DNA of 64,000 nucleotides from Lactifluus volemus (Eukaryota > Basidiomycota > Agaricomycetes > Russulales > Russulaceae). The DNA lies in assembly GCA_022376515.1 (NCBI GenBank), contig WTXI01000109.1:1-64000 (forward strand), in the 5' to 3' direction. This document shows, piece after piece, positions 23,024-34,800 of this stretch. The first letter of the stretch is position 1, and each line of letters starts with the position of its first letter. A model generated the notes under the pieces. That model was not told where the DNA came from. It made no database searches and saw only the letters and a list, made by a program, of their open reading frames with translations. Made by a program: the position numbers and the translations under genes.

Positions 23024-23325
23024 TGGTGTCGAAAATGAGAGTGAAGACGCGGCAAATGAACACGCGTGCGGGAGCGGAACGAGTGGGAGAGGCGGCGCAG
23101 AGCAAAAAGAATGTGGGACGCGTCCTTGATCCCCCAGTCTCGTATTTTGGTATTTAACTAGTCTAGTGTGTGTGCTACGGACTGAATGGATTTAGTGCCA
23201 AGACGGCCACTCGATCTTAGTGTGCACGAGGTGGGGCATTGCCATGTGCTCGGGTGAACTAACTATGCTAAGGTAAAAGGGAATTTGTCTGTAGAAAGTG
23301 AATGGTATCGTAATGGGTGGCTGTG
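23024..23325 (-). repeat. Copia-1 3' LTR, outer part
   Basis: Matches 29605-29877 plus 35911-35938. Interrupted after CTGTG by the TIR element. Confidence 0.9.
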
Positions 23326-25023
23326 CATCAGGAAAACCTGTTTCAGCTTAAAGGCTCCTTAAAATTTACTTAATTTTATTATATAACTCCTACAAAGATT
23401 TCAGGCAACCACTATTCTAAAAATATTTTGCTTAAAAGCTGCTTGAAATTCTGTAGTTTGCTTGTCAACAGTGAGGATCTAATGGAGCTGCTTAGGCTAA
23501 GCATATTAAGCAGAGCCTCAGCAGCTATTTAAGCAGAGCTTAAGCAGCTATTTAAGCCTGTTAAGCAGGGCATAAAATTATGTTCACAAGCAGACAAATT
23601 CACACAAGTCAAAAAAAAATTCAAACTGCAACTTTATTGAAATTATCTAAACTAGGGGTACAAAAACTAACTAATCTGTGCTAACACACATCTACCCATT
23701 GCCTAAGTCACATTCAACCTCACACAAACAGCAGGTGGCACACTGGCATGGGTGGGGCTGCAGGGCCATGGGGAGGTGGTGGCAGTGGTGGAGGCATGGG
23801 AAGAGGTGGGGGGAGGACGCATGGGAGGAGGCGCGGGGAGGAGGCACAGGGAGGAGGCGTGGGGAGGAGGCGCGGGGAGGAAGCGCGGGAGGAAGCGCGG
23901 GGAGGAGGCACGGGAGGAGGCGAGGGGTGCGGGAGGCACGGGAGGAGGCGAGGGGTGCGGAAGGCACGAGAGAACGCGCGGGAGGCGCAGGGGAATGCGC
24001 AGGGTGCGGAAGGAGGCGAGAACGCAGGAGGAGGTGCAGGGCACGGAAGGAGGCGAGGAACGCAGGAGGAGGCGCAGAGCGCAGGAAGCGCAGGTGAAGG
24101 CGCAGGGGTGGGAAGCGCGGGAGGAAGTGCGGGAAACGTAGGAAGAGGCGCAAGTGGGACGGGAAACGCAGGAGGCGGAAGTGGCGCAGGAGATGGTGAT
24201 CCAGGCGGCAGAGGCGGAGGAGGCGATGAAAAGAAAGTCAGACGCGTTGGGGCGGGGCAGGCAGCGTGACAACGTACCGGCGCAGGCAGCGTCCTCGCAG
24301 TGCCAGTGGATCCAAGAGAGGGCAAAAGCGGTGGGGGAGGCGCAGAAACAGGAGGCATCTGACGACGCGACAGAGGCAGAGGCAGAGGCAGAGGCAGAGG
24401 CAGAGGCAGAGAAGGAGAGGAGGCGGAGGCGGAGGCGGCAGCAGTGGGACGCGTTGCACGACGACAAACCAGGAGGGGACGCGTTGCATGACAACGAGCC
24501 AGGAGGGAACGCAGTCGCGGTCGCAAGAAGGCGGCGGGGAGGCATCACCAGACAGGGAGCAGCGGTGGTGGCGACGGCAGAGGCCACAGAGCAGACAGAC
24601 AAGGGAGGGGACAAAAGGACGCGGCAAAAAAAGATGAGGCACGAAAATCAACATGGTGCCAACAAGAATAAACAACGGAGCATATGATTCCTTTTAAGGA
24701 AATGTCAGAGGGGGAGGGCAACGAAAATTAACATCGTGCAAACAAGAATAAACAAAAAACACGTGATCTGTAATGACTTAGCGAAATTTTCGTGATTTAA
24801 CAAAAATTTCAGACACCTTACTTAATTTACTTAATTTACTTAGACAATTTTTGTGTACTTAGCATCCTTGACTGGTGATTTATGTCCTTAATTTTATTAG
24901 ATTGGCTTAATTAGCTTAGATTATTTCAATTTGCTTAGTCTTAATGGTGCTAAGCTATCTAAGCCTGCCTTAACAACACTAAGCAGTGGCTAAGCCTGTC
25001 TAAGGCCAACTGGGTTTTGCTGA
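23326..25023. mobile_element. Non-autonomous TIR element (1.7 kb) with G-rich core, family unknown
   Basis: Inserted in the copia-1 left LTR with TGTG on both sides (23322-23325, 25024-25027). The ends are imperfect inverted repeats: CATCAGGAAAACC at the left, and CATCAGCAAAACCC as the reverse complement of the right (reaching into the flanking TG, so the exact edge is uncertain by 2 bases). Subterminal regions (23335-23580 and 24810-25010) are crowded with CTTAA, TTAAGC and CTAAGC motifs on both strands, as in hAT or CMC elements. The core (23740-24600) is purine-rich on the plus strand, so it is open in several frames; I see no transposase. Confidence 0.72.
24371..24411. repeat. Hexanucleotide microsatellite (AGAGGC)n
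   Basis: About seven copies of a GCAGAG-type hexamer within the purine-rich core of the TIR element. Confidence 0.85.
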
Positions 25024-25027
25024 TGTG

Positions 25028-25218
25028 GGCGCCCGCCCCCAATGAGGGGCAGGCGTTGTCCACGCCGGCAGGCCCTCAGGGAGCTGCAGGCGTTGTCCAC
25101 GCCGGCAGGCCCTCAGGGAGCTGCGGGCGTTGGCAATTCCGTCTCAGGGTCCCAGCGCACGCTGCACGCCGTTCTCGGCTGTCAGCCCCTCTTCGTGCCC
25201 GATTCGATTTCCCCAACA
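25028..25218 (-). repeat. Copia-1 3' LTR, inner part, with 37-bp tandem duplication
   Basis: Continues the LTR to its CCCCAACA end. A 37-bp unit starting AGGCGTTGTCC is present twice in tandem; the partner LTR at 35938-36093 has it once. The flanking minus-strand polypurine tract reads GTGGGGGAG (25219-25227). Confidence 0.88.
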
Positions 25219-28200
25219 CTCCCCCACGAGCGCCGTCTGTCCTTGATGGATTCCGAGTCCAGTGATGTGCCGCGTGACCTTCCAGGCCGGTAGCACTTTC
25301 GTGAGGATGTCGGCTGTCATGTCATCGGTGGGGCAGTAGATTAGGGATAACTCCCCCGCACTGATAACTTGCCGGATAAAGTGGAAACGAATGTCGATGT
25401 GCTTGGTCCTGGCTCGGTAGTTATCATCTATAGCAAGCTTGAGGGCTGCCTGGTTGTCACAGTAGATTATAGTTGAATTAATGATAGGAGTGAGTAACTC
25501 TCCTTTGAGGCGGCGAAGCCACGCTGCCTCTTTTGCGGCGTGGGTCACCACCACATACTCTGCTTCCGCTGTTGATAAGGTTACGATCTCTTGCTTTCGG
25601 GATCGCCAGGAGATCGCCCCTCCGTCGATAAGAAACACGTATCTGGAGATCGCGTGGTGGTGCGGCTGCGATGCGCCGTCCGCGTCTGTGTACCCCAAGA
25701 GGTCGTGCTGCTCACTGCCGTAGGTGAGTTCGTGATGTCACGTTCCCAATAGGTAGCGCAGGACGCACTTTACCGCGTCCCAGTGCAGCTCCCCTGGATT
25801 ATCGAGGAACTGTGAGAGCGTCGAGATCACAAACGAGATGTCAGGGTGCGTGGCGACTGCGGCGTACATCAGACTGCCGATCGCCTCTCGATAAGGTACC
25901 TTTCGCATGTGGGCAGCTTCTGTCTCATTAGAGGGGCAATCATCTTTGGAGTAAGATGTGTTAGGGATCATGGGTGAATTTTGAGCTTTGGCATCAGCCA
26001 GGCCATATCTCGCAACAATTGACTTGATGTACTCTGACTGCGAGAGGGAGATGGTGTGCGCAGTGCGATCTCGGGTGATCCGGATACCGAGGAGCCAGCT
26101 GATCGGCCCCAAATCGGTGAGGGCATAGCGCGCGTGGAGCTGCGCCTTGTATCGCCTCATTAGCTTGCTCGAACTGCTGGTGATGATGCAATCATCGACG
26201 TGGACTGCGAGGATCAGGACATCGTCCTTCTCCTGCGCTCGGAAAACGCCTGGATCGGCTTGCGTGACGCGGAGGCCGAGGTCGTTGAGCGCGTGCGTGA
26301 GGGTGTCGTACCATCGACGCCCGGCCTGCTTGAGCCCGTAGAGGGACTTCTGCAGCCGTTTCACGCTGCCTGTGCTCTCCTTGAAGCCTGGGGGTTCCTG
26401 CATGTAGATCTCCTCCTCCTCCCCTAGCTCACCATTTAGGTAAGCGCTGTTAAAGTCGAAAGTATCTATGTCCCAATCGTATCGCGCGGCGATTGCGAGG
26501 ATGGTCCGGATACTAGTTAGTTTTGCGACGGGGGAGAAGGTGTCGAAATAATCAACGCCGTAAATTTGAGTGAATCCGCATGCAACGAGGTGCGCTTTGT
26601 ATTTGTTGATTGTGCCGTCGGCCTTACGCTTGAGTCGGAAGACCCACTTGCTGCCGACAACATTTTTGCCCTTGGGGTAGGGGACCGTTTCCCAGGTGCC
26701 TGCGCGTTCGAGCGTTTCGATTTCGCGTTCCATCGCCCGTTGCCACTCGGGCCAATCGGGGCGGGATCGCGCCTCGGAGACAGAGCGCGGGTCGCCATTC
26801 GCGTCGTGGGCTGCCACGGCCATTGTCATGTCAATCTCGGCATGGAATGCCATCTCCGCATAGCTGGGTTCTTCAGGTGCTGTGGCAAATGACTCGTTAG
26901 CTGAGTCTGTTCCATGCTGGGAGAATGTCACCCGGCGCGCGTGCCCTCAGAGACTGATTTCTGGGGCATTTTCTTCGTTGGGGGTTTGCCCAGCTAGGGA
27001 TAGCTTGGCTATCCGCGCGGATCGTCGGGGCAGCTCGGGTCGTGGTGCCGGCGGTGGCTTCGCTTTTTTGGGTGCTCGGGGCAGCTGCGATGGCGGCGGT
27101 GCTTGTTCCGGCGGCGTGATCGGTGGCGGTATTGCATGATCGTTGTCTGCCGCTTGGTCCGGAGCCTTGGCATTGTCGTCTGGTGGTTCCGGGGTCAGGT
27201 CGACTTCCGGAGCACTGGCGTCGGGTTGTTGCACTTGGGGCGTCGGGATGGCGGTGAGCTGGATTTTTGGGGCTGTGACTTGGGTTTGGGCTTGTGTTTG
27301 AGCTTGTGGTGGAGGTGGTGTGTATAGTGTCACTGTGTCAGAGGTGAATTTTACATCCCTTTCAACTGAGATAGGATTTGGGTGCTTCTCTGGCCAGTAG
27401 ATCCTGTGGGCATGAGGACTTTCTTTGTCATAGCCCACCCAACGTGCTGGGAGGCCCCGGGCATCTAGTTTGGAGCCTTTGAGGTTGCAGACCCAGACGC
27501 GTTGGCCCCACTCGGGGACGCCGGCTAGGTTCGGCTTGCGCCCGTGGAGGCGTTCGTGCGGAGTGATCGCGCCTAGCGCGCGGGTCGATGACCGGTTCTT
27601 CAGCCAGATAGAGTGCTGGAGGGCCTCTCCCCAGAGGGTTTTGGGAAGTCCGGAGTGGTGGAGTATCGCTCGGACACGTTCTAGGAGACGCTGGTTGAGC
27701 GACTCCGCGATCCCGTTGTGCTGCGGGGTGTCGTGGGTCGTGAGCCGTTGTTCCATCCCCTGCTCTCGGAGGAACGCCTTGAGGTTGTTGCTCATGTACT
27801 CGCCCCCCGGTCGGAGCGGAAGCGGCGTATTGTCGTGCCGTGCTGCATGCGCGCCCATGCGGCAAATTCTTTGTAGGCCTCGAATGCCTCTGACTTGGCC
27901 TTGAGGGTTCTGGCCCAGGTGTAGCGAGAATAGTCGTCAGTAAAGGTGATATAGTAGCGTTTCCCACCAATACTGTTGTCAGGAGAGGGGCCCCAAACAT
28001 CAGAGTGGACTTCTTCTCCAAAGGAAGTGGCAGGTGGGGCTTGTCTTTCAGGCTTGATCACCTTCCTAGTCGTCTTAGCATAGTCACATGAGTTACAAGA
28101 GAAGGGGGATCCTTCATCAATGAGGTCTATTCCCTGGATGGAGTTGTGTCGGATGAGCGAGCGCAGAGTGTCGACGCTGACGTGGCCCAGGCGATGGTGG

Positions 28201-29522
28201 AGTTCGAAAAGTGTGACTTGTTCGAGTGTGACTGCGGCTGAGGCTGTCACAGGGTGTTCGACTTTGTAGAGTCCGCTGGCGTTCGCTTTGATGGTGCCGA
28301 CAACTTTCCCCTTCGCATTTTTTATGGTGCAATGGTCTTTCTCAAAGGTAACTGAGTTTCCCAGCTTCGTGATTCGTGATATTGACACTATTGTCATGGC
28401 CATGTCAGGAGCATGCAGCACTTCTCGCAAGATAACTGAGGTGGAAGACTCCCCATGAGGGACCTCTACCCTGAGGTCCCCAATGCCTATAGTGTAGAAC
28501 ATCCGTTTGTCGGCCGCGATTATCGCACGCGGCGGGATCTCTCAGTATGTGGTGAATTTTGCTCGGAAGGGGGACATGTGGGTTGACGCTCTGGAGTCAT
28601 ATAGCTCAGCGTCGATCGGCGCGTTTCGCGGCACACTTGCTGCAGCCGCTGAATAGTTGGGGAGCTCTTCTATGGCTGCCCACACTTCGATGTCGTTCGT
28701 TTCGGCCGCCATTGTCGCGTTGTTCGCGCTGGCACCTCCTCGTTGTGGCCATTGGCCTTCCTGGCCTCCGCCCTTTCCCCAGCACTCCGCTTTGGTGTGC
28801 CCACGCTTTTTACAGTTGTAGCACTCGATGTCGGATCGTTTTCCCCTTTGTCCGGGTTTCCGCGCTTGAGAGGATGCGCCGAATGCTTCATCCGTGTCCA
28901 ATTTCGGCTTGTCGCCCTGGAGGCGGTCGTACTCGTCCAGCGCGAGTCGGGTTACGCTCGCGGGCGTGATGGTCGCCTTTGCGAAGTCGGCTGACGCGTT
29001 TATGGCACTGATTATGCCCTGGTACGAAGGGGGGAGGGATCGGAGCAGAATGTAAGCAAACTCTAGTTCTGGGATATTACTTCCCAGAGAGGCCAATTTT
29101 TCCTTCATTACTTGCAGATTTTCGAGGTGTGTGCGGAGGTTCTCGTCGTCTCCGCACCTGATGTTGCCGATGCGCCATCGGAGCTCGATCGCGACCATCG
29201 GCGATCGTTTCTCGTGGAGCTCTTTTAGTGCCTCCCATGCCTCCTTCGCATTCGATTTATCTTTTATTTTGTTGAAAGCTGAATCGGGGATTGACGACGC
29301 GATCAAGTTCATGAGCGCAGCCTCGTCATCCTCCCACCGTTCATCCGGCGTCGCGCCGCTGATGGTGCCGCCGTCGATATATCGCTTCGTCGGCGATGTG
29401 TTCGTTAGGTGGTCTTTCCATTTGTGGGATTTGACTATCAGGATCATCCTGTCTCTGTAGTTTTCCCAGTTGGATCCATCTGCTGCAAGCTGAGTGATTT
29501 TTGAACTGTGAACTTCAACCAT
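25219..29522 (-). pseudogene. Copia-1 gag-pol polyprotein (broken in several places)
   Basis: Minus strand from ATG 29522. Gag (29522-28542) has a zinc knuckle CYNCKKRGHTKAEC. The protease motif reads DSRAS instead of the DSGAS seen in copia-2. A TGA follows near 28540, where copia-2 has Arg. The GAG-pre-integrase and integrase follow; one G is lost from a G run at about 27806, shifting the frame within RSDRGGEY. Another TGA lies at 26947-26949. RT (26931-25738) has YLNGELGEEEEIYMQEPPGF and VHVDDC; a TGA separates it from RNase H (25698 and below). Most stops fit CGA to TGA. Confidence 0.9.
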
Positions 29523-29590
29523 TGTGAAGAAAAAGAGTGTGAGTGTTTTGACTTTTGTGTAATCTCGTACTGATTTTTAGAATGCAACTC

Positions 29591-29604
29591 CAGGGCCCAT
29601 AACC
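29591..29604 (-). other. Copia-1 primer-binding site (half-tRNA type)
   Basis: Directly inside the 5' LTR the minus strand reads GGTTATGGGCCCTG. Its complement CAGGGCCCATAACC resembles the anticodon arm of initiator tRNA-Met (CAT anticodon), as in Drosophila copia, which primes from an internal tRNA fragment. Confidence 0.75.
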
Positions 29605-29877
29605 TGGTGTCGAAAACGAGAGTGAAGACGCGGCAAATGAACACGCGTGCGGGAGCGGAACGAGCGGGAGAGGCGGCGCAGAGCAAAAAGAATGTGGGAC
29701 GCGTCCTTGATCCCCCAGTCTCGTATTTTGGTATTTAACTAGTCTAGTGTGTGTGCTACGGACTGAATGGATTTAGTGCCAAGACGGCCGCTCGATCTTA
29801 GTGTGCACGAGGTGGGGCATTGCCATGTGCTCGGGTGAACTAACTATGCTAAGGTAAAAGGGAATTTGTCTGTAGAA
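29605..29877 (-). repeat. Copia-1 5' LTR, inner part
   Basis: Matches 23024-23295. Interrupted after TAGAA (29873-29877) by copia-2; continues at 35911. Confidence 0.9.
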
Positions 29878-30361
29878 TGCTGGAATATTATAGCGGAGTG
29901 GGAAAGGTGGGTGGATGCCGAGGGCGAAAAGGATAACGCGCAGAACGTGCGCGGGCTCGAGGACGGGACGTCAGATGTCAACGGCGCCCCGAGGGCCACC
30001 GGAAGTGGGTAGCGACCGCTCCCCGTTGGGGGCAATCGTCCACGGCCATTAATCACGGTACACCTTCGTTTTTCGCATCAAGACCCTCTTTGTATATTAG
30101 TTGACTCAGTTTCATTGATGGGTGATGAACTGATCACTCAGAGCCGATCGAGCGGCCGTCTTTGGGGTAGTAACAGCAGTAGCACATGTTTTTTGATGTA
30201 CAGTAGTCCTAAGTATTTCTACCAAAGTCGTAAGGGCACAATCCGATAGCCCACTTGTTCCCCCATCCTCGCATGATCCTGTTTTAATTTTCTACCGCTC
30301 GTTTTTGCTCGTTTCCACTTCGCACGCCCTGTAAAGCCTTCGGAGTCTTAAAAGGACTTCA
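29878..30361 (+). repeat. Copia-2 5' LTR
   Basis: Pair of 35421-35905. Contains the inverted-repeat-like CTCCCCGTTGGGGG near 30017-30032. Confidence 0.93.
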
Positions 30362-30375
30362 GGTTATGGGCCCTG
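30362..30375 (+). other. Copia-2 primer-binding site (half-tRNA type)
   Basis: GGTTATGGGCCCTG abuts the 5' LTR end; the same 14 bases occur in copia-1 (29591-29604, minus). Complementary to the anticodon arm of initiator tRNA-Met. Confidence 0.78.
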
Positions 30376-30454
30376 CAGTTGCCCATTAAATCAGTACGAG
30401 ATCACAAAGCTTTAAAAGAATAACTTACCTTTGCATTTCACCAAAATCAACAAC

Positions 30455-31249
30455 ATGAACGAGGAGAAAGGGGTCAAAATAGTTCAGCTAGCTGCGGACG
30501 GATCAAATTGGGTCAATTACCGAGACCGCATGCTACTCGTTATCAAGTCGCACAAGTGGAGAGATCACCTTACCAAAGTCAAGCCGACGAAGCGTTACAT
30601 CGACGGTGGCACCATAAACGGTGCATTGCCTCAAGAACGCTGGGATGACGATGAAGCCGCGCTCATTAATTTGATCGCGTCGTCGATCCCCGATTCGGCG
30701 TTTAATCGCATCAAGAGCAAAGGAAATGCGCAGGAAGTGTGGCAAGCGTTGAAGGACGTATACGAAACTCGATCGCCGCTGATCACCGTCGAGTTGCGAT
30801 GGCGCATTGGCAATACGAGGTGCGGGGAGGATGATGATCTTCGCGCACACTTCGAGAAGCTATCGGAAATGAGAGAAAATCTGGAATCATTGGGAAGTCC
30901 ACTCTCAGATCTGGAATATGCTTACACCTTGTTCCGTTCACTTCCCCCTTCCTACAAAAGCACCATGCAGGCCTTGAATGCCTCAGCAGACCTCACCAAG
31001 TCCCTCATTATGCCTTCCAATGTTATCCGACTCGCCTTAGACGAATACGATTCGTGAAACGAGGACAAGCCCAAGCAGGACGCAGACGAAGCGTTCGCCA
31101 CGTCGCAGCAAAAGCAAAAGGGCAAAGAGAAGAAGAAGAAGCACGACATCGAGTGCCACAATTGCAAGAAGCGTGGGCACGTCAAGGCGGAGTGTTGGTC
31201 GAAGGGCGGAGGCCAGGAAGGTGGGGGGCCGAAGAAGAAGGCCGGGAAC
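30455..31249 (+). pseudogene. Copia-2 gag (one TGA)
   Basis: The ATG at 30455 (MNEEKG) matches the copia-1 Gag start in position. A copia-type Gag (LAADGSNWVNYRDRM..., then LALDEYDS) runs to a TGA at 31055-31057; copia-1 has a sense codon there, and TCG-TGA fits CGA to TGA. After the stop the same frame carries acidic and Lys-rich linkers and a zinc knuckle CHNCKKRGHVKAEC (31153-31194), then enters the solo LTR. The frame joins the pol frame exactly if the solo LTR and one GGAAC are removed. Confidence 0.9.
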
Positions 31250-31827
31250 TGTTACGGTTTGGCACGTGATCTGCTTATGTATTAACCCCACGTGACGGTG
31301 GGTATCTTTTTCGCTTTGTTCCGAGACAATCTACGATACGGATCTTTGGATCTTTCCGTATACGATACAGATCTCAGGATCTTTCCGAGGTATCTCCGTA
31401 GATCTCCGTAGTTTTTCCGTTCGATCTACGATATATTATTTAGGAGGCATGTCACGCTGTGACATGCCTGGGACTCTATGACTCAGCATCACACCCTAGG
31501 AGTATATAAACCGGTCCGTTGTAGCTTGTCTCCTTAGACTTCGCTTCGTCTGCAATCAGACTAGTTGAACCCCCTTCCCTTCCTGTCCCCTCAAGTCAGA
31601 CCTCCTGACCGTTGTCATCCAAGACTTAGTCTCGTCTTGTGATTGCCCTTGACCTCTTCTTTGACGATACAGTAGAGTGCATCCGTCAGCGCGACGCTCT
31701 CCTCTATAGTAAAGCCAAGGGAAGAACTTGTGTGATCCTCGTCGTGCTGAGGCTTATTGCCACGCTCAGCCCTCCTCGATCACTATCACAGCACCGTCGT
31801 GCGCCAAGGCCCCTCTGAGCCTTGACA
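31250..31827 (+). mobile_element. Solo LTR of the gypsy-D family inside copia-2
   Basis: 578 bp starting TGTTACGG and ending CCTTGACA, flanked by GGAAC on both sides (31245-31249, 31828-31832). It matches the gypsy-D LTRs (52033-52609, 60659-61236, in inverse orientation) almost base for base. It contains TATATAAA at 31503-31510 and a 25-bp palindromic site at 31445-31469. It arose by insertion followed by LTR-LTR recombination. Confidence 0.95.
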
Positions 31828-31832
31828 GGAAC

Positions 31833-34800
31833 AGCTCGAGCGCAGGCGGCACGAGCAACGCGAACGCGAGCGGCGTGACGACCGCAGCCGCAGAAGGCGA
31901 TATCGAGGCCTGGGCAGTCATAGAAGAGTTGCCAGACCAGTCAGCGGTCACAGCGAGCTCGCCACGCGACGTGCCATACGATGCCGAGCTATTCGATTCC
32001 GGGGCATCAAACCATATGTCCCCCTTCCGTGAAAAATTCACCACTTACCGTCAAATCCCGCCGCGCGCTATTATTGCTGCCGATAAGTGGGTGTTCTATG
32101 CAGTTGGCATTGGGGACCTCAGGATAGAGGTCCCACACGGGAAGTCATTCACCCCCATCATTTTGAGAGAGGCCTTGCATGCTCCTGATATGGCCATGAC
32201 AATAGTATCAATCTCTCGCATTACAAGAGCTGGAAGTTCAGTCACCTTTGAGAAGAATTCCTGCATCATCAAAAACCCACGAGGCAAGACGCTCGGGACG
32301 ATTCGCGCCAACTCGAGTGGACTCTACAAAGTCGACCACAGTGTGACAGCTTCAGCCGCAGTCACGCTCGAAAGAGTCACACTATCGGCGCTGCATCGTC
32401 GCCTTAGACACGTCAGCGTCGACACTGTCCGCTCGCTCATTCGACATGGCTCCATCGAGGGCATCGATCTCATTGATGAAGGATCATCATTCACATGTGT
32501 TTCTTGTGATTACGCTAAGACGACCAGGAAGGTGATCAGGCCAGTCAGAGAAGCCCCACAGTCCACAGCCTTTGGAGAAGAGATACACTCTGATGTGTGG
32601 GGGCCATCCCCTCTCAATAGTATTGGTGGGAGGCACTATTACATCACATTCACTGACAACTACACTCGATATACCTGGATTAAGACCCTCAAAGCCAAGT
32701 CAGAAGCTTCAGCCGCCTACAAGGACTTTGTCGCTTGGGCGCGCACGCAGCACGGCGCCGTTATCCGCCGTTTTCGCTCTGACCGGGGGGGCGAGTACAT
32801 GAGTAAGGATCTCATGGGTTTTCTTCGAGAGCAAGGCACAGAACAGCGACTGACGACCCACGACACGCCTCAACACAACGGTATCGCCGAGTCGTTGAAC
32901 CGGCGCCTAATGGAGCGGGTCCGCGCTCTCCTCCATCACTCCGGCCTCCCCAAGACTTTGTGGGGCGAGGCACTTCACCATGCTACCTGGCTGAAGAATA
33001 GATCATCTACCCACATTCTGGGCATTATCACGCCCTACGAACGCCTCAACGGGCACAAGCCGAATATGGCTGGCGTTCCCGAGTGGGGCCAGCGGGTATG
33101 GGTCCGGAACCTCAAGGGCAACAAACTCGACGCGCGTGGCCTCTTGGCACGCTGGGTGGGTTTTGACAAAGAGAGTACCCATGCCCATAGAGTCTATTGG
33201 CCAGAGAAGCATTCCCTTTCTGTTGAAAGAGATGTCAGATTCACCTCAGACACAGTCATTGTCTATACACCATCTTCAACATATCCAGTCTCTCAGTCTC
33301 AAGTACAAGCGCAACCTCAAGCTCAAGTTCCTCAAATTCAGCCCGCCGCCACTCCGAGTCCGAAGATGGCGCAGCCGATGCAACAGCCCGACGCTAACGA
33401 TCCCGACGCCGCTGCGATCCCGGATCTGCCGGATGACGACGCGGACGACCAGGGGCAGGCTCTGGGCAATGACGACGTGCCACTCTCACCGCTGACGCCG
33501 ATAGAGCAGACGCCGCCGCCTCCGCCGCCACCTAACGCGCCGCACAAGCCAAAACCGCCGCCGCTACCGCTGGGCGATCCACCACGCCGGTCGACTCGTA
33601 TTCCGAAGCCGTCCAGCTACGCGAGACGCATTGCCAGTGGGGAAGGCACCACAGGCAGCAGCTCGAGGGGCAGCTCGAGGGGACGAGGAGGAAGAGCCGC
33701 AGCGTTGCCGATTCAGCAGCTGCAGTTGGACACATCACTCGATGATTCGTTTGCCACTGCACCTGATGCACCTGATAGCACTGAGATGGCATTCTTTTCC
33801 GAGATCGACATCACCATGGTCGCAGCCGTTCACGATGCGAATGGCGATCCGCGCTCGATCTCCGAGGCGCGATCTCGCCCCGACTGGCCCGAGTGGCAGC
33901 GGGCGATGGATCGCGAAATTAGATCGCTCGAGCACGCCGGCACGTGGGAGATGGTGCCGCGCCCTGCCAACAAGAATGTCGTCGGCAGCAAATGGGTTTT
34001 TCACCTCAAGCGCAAGGCTGACGGCAGCATAGACAAGTACAAGGCACGACTTGTTGCACGCGGATTCACGCAGGTCCACGGGGTAGATTATTTCGACACA
34101 TTTTCACCTGTTGCTAAATTGTCTAGCATCCGCATCATTCTCGCGATCACTGCGCGGTATGATTGGGATGTGGACACTTTCGACTTCAACAGTGCCTATC
34201 TGAATGGAGAATTGGGAGAGCAGGAGGAAATTTATATGCAAGAGCCTCCTGGTTATGAAGATGGTAGCAGCTATGTTAAATGGCTCCGCAAGTCCCTTTA
34301 TGGACTGAAGCAGGCTGGCCGCCGCTGGTATGAGACGCTGACGCGCGCTCTTACTGATCTTGGGCTTTGCGTCACACAGGCTGACCTGGGAGTTTTTCGC
34401 GCGCAGGTGAAGGACGATGTCCTGATCCTTGCAGTCCATGTAGATGACTGCGTCATCACCAGCAGCTCAGTCGAGCTTATGCAGCGTTACAAAACGGAGT
34501 TGAACGCACGGTATGCTCTTACTGACTTGGGACCGATACATTGGCTCCTAGGTATCCGAGTTACCCGAGACCGTGTCGAGCGCACCATTTCACTCTCCCA
34601 GTCTGGCTACATCGATTCCATTCTCGCGCGCTATGGCCTAGCCGATGCTAAGGCACAGCAGTCGCCCATGGTGCCGCACATCGTTTATTCAAAAGATCAA
34701 TGTCCCGCCGACGAAGAGTCTGCATCCCATATGCGGAAGGTGCCTTATAGGGAAGCTATAGGCAGCCTCATGTACGCAGCTGTTGCTACTCGTCCCGACA

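Noticed and set aside
23678..24687. Several long overlapping ORFs on both strands (up to 303 codons).
   Set aside because: They arise from a purine-rich repetitive tract that lacks stop codons in many frames. The translations are low-complexity (Arg/Gly/Glu on plus, Pro/Ser/Leu on minus) with no domain.
23326..25023. Assignment of the TIR element to hAT or to Plavaka/CMC.
   Set aside because: The apparent 4-bp target duplication and the CATCAG ends fit neither cleanly, and there is no transposase to classify.
31240..31260. The join at AACTGTTACGG as a splice site or gene end.
   Set aside because: It is the insertion point of the solo LTR with a clear GGAAC duplication.
31728..31832. Apparent N-terminus of the 1,275-codon copia-2 ORF.
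   Set aside because: It lies in the gypsy-D solo LTR. The pol frame continues from gag once the solo LTR is removed, so these ~35 codons are chance.
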